Assembly (NCBI GenBank): GCA_937900985.1
Contig: CALCGM010000192.1
Location: 1 to 8,173 of the forward strand
From: an uncultured Planctomycetaceae bacterium
GTDB taxonomy: Bacteria; Planctomycetota; Planctomycetia; Pirellulales; UBA1268
Reading direction: 5' to 3'
Length of the DNA: 8,173 nucleotides
The position numbers and the translations under genes were made by a program. Numbering within the stretch: position 1 is the stretch's first letter; every line of letters begins with the position of its first letter. This document shows positions 6,696 to 8,173 of the stretch, piece after piece. The notes below the pieces were generated by a model, which ran no database searches, was not told the origin of the DNA, and saw only the letters and a list, made by a program, of their open reading frames with translations.

Positions 6696-6953
6696 TTACG
6701 GCCTCCTGCTCGGGGGATGATCCATCTTCATGTAAAGCCCACCCTGTTCCAGCTCTGCAAGCATCTGGTTGAGTCGCTTCTGTTTGGTCTCATCCCGCCT
6801 GGCAGAGTTGATCCACCCGATGTAGTCATTCTGCTGGTAAGCAGGACGTTCGCGGTAGCTGCTCATCAGAGATCTGTGTTCGAGAGCATCGAGGACAAAC
6901 TCGGGGATGGGATTGATTGCGCGCGTCAGGTGACTTTTAGAGCTGTGAGCCAT
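6696..6953 (-). CDS. Short OmdA-domain (YdeI/OmpD-associated type) protein
   Basis: This 85-residue protein begins MAHSSKSH and contains NPIPEFVLDALEHRSLMSSY (14-33), RPAYQQNDYIGWINSARRDET (split over 36-56) and KRLNQMLAELEQGGLYMKM (59-77). This is the pattern of the C-terminal OmdA region of YdeI/OmpD-associated proteins: an acidic helix, then a tyrosine/tryptophan helix with Ala-Arg/Lys-x-x-x-Thr, then a basic-acidic helix. Here it stands alone without the N-terminal DUF1905-like part found in longer relatives. Short versions of this domain are known. The biochemical role is not established; links to stress or bacteriocin tolerance come from enteric relatives. The start at 6953 is supported by a purine-rich GAGGAGAGAG upstream. 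An in-frame extension to 7166 runs into the inverted repeat and has no family similarity, so it is left out. Confidence 0.75.
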   Translation of the reverse strand: MAHSSKSHLTRAINPIPEFVLDALEHRSLMSSYRERPAYQQNDYIGWINSARRDETKQKRLNQMLAELEQGGLYMKMDHPPSRRP

Positions 6954-7127
6954 GAGCGTTCTCTCTCCTCGAACACGGCATCGATTGTCACCAATCCGCC
7001 AGAAGCTGCCAGCCCCGAACAAGCGGGTTCGTCCTGAGCCAAGCGAATGTGGCCTCGCGCGAGATGCCGTGAGCGCGTAAAAAACTCGCACTGCCCGGAG
7101 AAACGGGAGGATTTTGTGGACGCCCTT

Positions 7128-7181
7128 TGAGGTGGCCTGGATTTTAGGGTCCCGCGTGGCCCCCAAATCCAGGCCACCTCA
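7128..7181. repeat. Perfect 17-bp inverted repeat with 20-base loop
   Basis: TGAGGTGGCCTGGATTT at 7128-7144 is an exact reverse complement of AAATCCAGGCCACCTCA at 7165-7181. GGG (7147-7149) and CCC (7160-7162) could extend the stem inside the loop. This is by far the longest perfect palindrome I see in the window. It is not followed by a T tract, so a simple terminator is unlikely. It stops a short minus-strand open frame whose first part looks like real protein, which suggests an inserted palindromic element or the end of a lost mobile element. No target duplication could be recognised at its edges. Confidence 0.8.
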
Positions 7182-7278
7182 CGGCCTTGGGCCCGCCATC
7201 AGGGTGTTCGAGGTTCAGCAGGTAGTCGCGGACCTTTTCGATCGCGGCGATTGCCTCGTTGGAGCTCGGAATCGGCAT
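7144..7278 (-). pseudogene. Truncated N-terminal fragment resembling DUF6883-type proteins
   Basis: The open frame starts at ATG 7278 and stops at TAA in the inverted repeat, giving 44 residues. The first 33 (MPIPSSNEAI, AAIEKVRDYLL, NLEHPDGGPKAV) read like the start of small DUF6883-type proteins, in which a leading nonpolar strand, a helix ending in RDYLL and then HPxG and KA are typical. The last ~11 residues come from the palindrome and are Gly/Pro rich. Full relatives are usually around 100 residues or more, so most of the gene is missing. No clear continuation was found on the far side of the repeat. The family match is from memory of the motif and is tentative. The fragment sits directly downstream of the toxin gene. 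Confidence 0.42.
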
Positions 7279-7390
7279 CCGTCTTCAATTGGCGGAACGA
7301 AAAAGTTGAGCAGCTCGCAGCCAACAACCTCACCATACCGCAGGACGCTATCGCGAGTCTGCTCCAACGCCTGGTTCTGCCTGCCCGACT

Positions 7391-7735
7391 CTATCGTCCC
7401 ATGACAAGGTCGAGCCCTGAGAAGATGGCATCCATATGACGCTTCTGCAGTTTTCCAACACGCTCGGTCAACTGCCGTTTGTCGATCGTGATGATCTGCG
7501 ACACATTCACAACGGAATCGCGATCAAGCCCGCTTTGCTTGGCACTGACGAGCACATTGCCGGGGGCGGCGGCCCAATGGAGGTTGCTTGTCAGCACTGC
7601 ACAGACCACTGTGCCAATTTGACTTCGATTGAGTGCATCGCCTTGTAGGATCAACACCGGCCGACGATACCCCGGAGCCGACCCGACAGGCTCAGCGAGA
7701 TCAGCCCACCAGATCTCACTCTGAGCAACTACCAT
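7391..7735 (-). CDS. MazF/PemK-type mRNA interferase toxin
   Basis: This 114-residue toxin has the fold markers of the MazF/PemK family: EIWWADL at 7-13, GSAPGYRRPVLIL at 18-30, NRSQIGTVVCAVLTSN at 36-51, GNVLVS at 59-64, and SGLDRDSVVNVSQIITIDK at 68-86. The arginines of GYRRP and the Thr49-Ser50 of LTSN correspond to the catalytic arginine and threonine that let MazF cut single-stranded RNA. No key residue is missing, so the toxin should be active. Its ATG at 7733-7735 lies within the last codons of the antitoxin gene (7-base overlap) and has no strong ribosome binding site of its own. Translation therefore probably depends on the antitoxin being translated first, a common way to keep the toxin in shortage. 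Confidence 0.93.
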   Translation of the reverse strand: MVVAQSEIWWADLAEPVGSAPGYRRPVLILQGDALNRSQIGTVVCAVLTSNLHWAAAPGNVLVSAKQSGLDRDSVVNVSQIITIDKRQLTERVGKLQKRHMDAIFSGLDLVMGR

Positions 7736-7965
7736 TCGGATCGCTGCACTGCTTGCCTTGCCGCAGCATCGAGGAAAGCTGAGCCCTCGCGCCCAACCTC
7801 ACGTATGGCTTGATCCATCAGCACCGTGACGCGGTCATCATCATGACGCGCCACGAACTCGGCTAACGCTCGAGCGTACAGTTGGCTTCGGGATGTTTGC
7901 AGCCGGGCCGCCAATCGCTCAGCATCTTTGAAAACTTCGTCGGGAATGGACACGGCGGTCTTCAT
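7729..7965 (-). CDS. Ribbon-helix-helix antitoxin of the MazF-type toxin
   Basis: This is a 78-residue protein. It begins MKTAVSIPDEVFKDAERLA, then ARLQTSRSQLYARALAEFVA. That is a short beta strand followed by two helices, as in the CopG/MetJ ribbon-helix-helix DNA-binding fold; the alternating residues of the strand would enter the major groove. The C-terminal half (about 41-78) is acidic and helical and would wrap the toxin. Its stop codon overlaps the toxin start, the usual order for such pairs. Family practice predicts that the antitoxin, alone and with toxin, represses its own promoter; a suitable palindrome overlaps the start codon and promoter (7964-7976). The ATG at 7965 is chosen because the conserved strand begins directly there, and no Shine-Dalgarno site precedes it. 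Confidence 0.88.
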   Translation of the reverse strand: MKTAVSIPDEVFKDAERLAARLQTSRSQLYARALAEFVARHDDDRVTVLMDQAIREVGREGSAFLDAAARQAVQRSEW

Positions 7966-7976
7966 ACCGAAAGTAT
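7964..7976. promoter_or_regulatory. Candidate antitoxin operator palindrome
   Basis: On the plus strand ATAC (7964-7967) and GTAT (7973-7976) are inverted around CGAAA. The site covers the antitoxin start codon and most of the -10 box. Ribbon-helix-helix antitoxins bind short half-sites of this kind, so autorepression here is plausible. The half-sites are only 4 bases, so chance cannot be excluded. Confidence 0.4.
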
Positions 7977-8000
7977 AACCAGGGCGGCGATTCGAGTAAA
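7972..8000 (-). promoter_or_regulatory. Promoter of the toxin-antitoxin pair, probably leaderless
   Basis: On the minus strand TTTACT (8000-7995) and TATACT (7977-7972) are separated by exactly 17 bases, matching sigma-70-type -35 (4 of 6) and -10 (5 of 6) boxes. The -10 box ends only 6 bases before the ATG at 7965. A transcript starting at the usual distance would begin at or next to the A of the start codon. This explains why no Shine-Dalgarno site is seen. Confidence 0.55.
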
Positions 8001-8173
8001 GGCCAGCAGAACGAGGATGGTTAGCCGCGCGCAGCGAATAAGCTACTCATGCCCGTCGCGAGGGCAGCAAGAACAGCGACACACCAACACGGCTCTGGCT
8101 CTGGCCTTCATGGCCGAGCGCCCGCGATCAGCGGCTCGCGACCAATCGCTCAGCCACAACGCTTGGCTTTATC
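8001..8173. other. Right end of window without a supported gene
   Basis: Beyond the toxin-antitoxin promoter the sequence has short open stretches only. One plus-strand frame from ATG 8049 stays open to the window end, but it lacks a ribosome binding site and reads as low-complexity Ala/Arg/Gly/Ser without any family pattern. No RNA gene, repeat or terminator is evident. Confidence 0.4.

Noticed and set aside
6954..7166. N-terminal extension of the OmdA-domain protein to 7166
   Set aside because: The added 71 residues look like noncoding translation, begin inside the inverted repeat and lie upstream of a good ribosome binding site for the start at 6953.
1..8173. CRISPR array, tRNA or rRNA genes, intact insertion sequence
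   Set aside because: No regularly spaced repeats, cloverleaf, rRNA-like stretch or transposase reading frame was found on either strand.

Overview
This is a GC-rich bacterial window. No taxonomic marker is present. The mix of a Gfo/Idh/MocA-type fragment, a histidine-box membrane hydroxylase, a compact ethanolamine operon without microcompartment genes, a membrane-anchored TolB-like propeller and a short stand-alone OmdA-domain protein would suit a planctomycete or a similar environmental heterotroph. That assignment is inference only.

The left part (1-1142, plus strand) holds the C-terminal end of an oxidoreductase of the Gfo/Idh/MocA type, cut by the window edge. A 248-base spacer follows, then a small membrane protein carrying the histidine clusters of the fatty acid hydroxylase/sterol desaturase superfamily.

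The centre (1278-5100, plus strand) is the clearest functional unit. It is a tight operon of an APC-family ethanolamine permease, EutB and EutC (the two subunits of adenosylcobalamin-dependent ethanolamine ammonia-lyase), and a 59-residue cysteine-rich protein whose start codon lies inside the end of eutC. The Shine-Dalgarno site of eutB overlaps the permease stop codon. The small gene has the strongest ribosome binding site in the window and overlaps eutC by 11 bases. Together the genes would import ethanolamine and split it to acetaldehyde and ammonia. No shell protein, reactivase (EutA), aldehyde dehydrogenase or regulator is visible here.

The right part (5191-8173) runs on the minus strand and looks more accessory. 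It contains a protein with four predicted membrane segments followed by TolB/WD40-like (PD40) blades, then an 85-residue OmdA-domain (YdeI-like) protein. Next is a long perfect inverted repeat (17-bp arms) that ends a short open frame resembling the N-terminus of a DUF6883-type protein. Last is a complete type II toxin-antitoxin pair, with a ribbon-helix-helix antitoxin and a MazF/PemK toxin. The antitoxin promoter is placed so that its mRNA would start at or very near the ATG. The final ~170 bases show no gene I can support.
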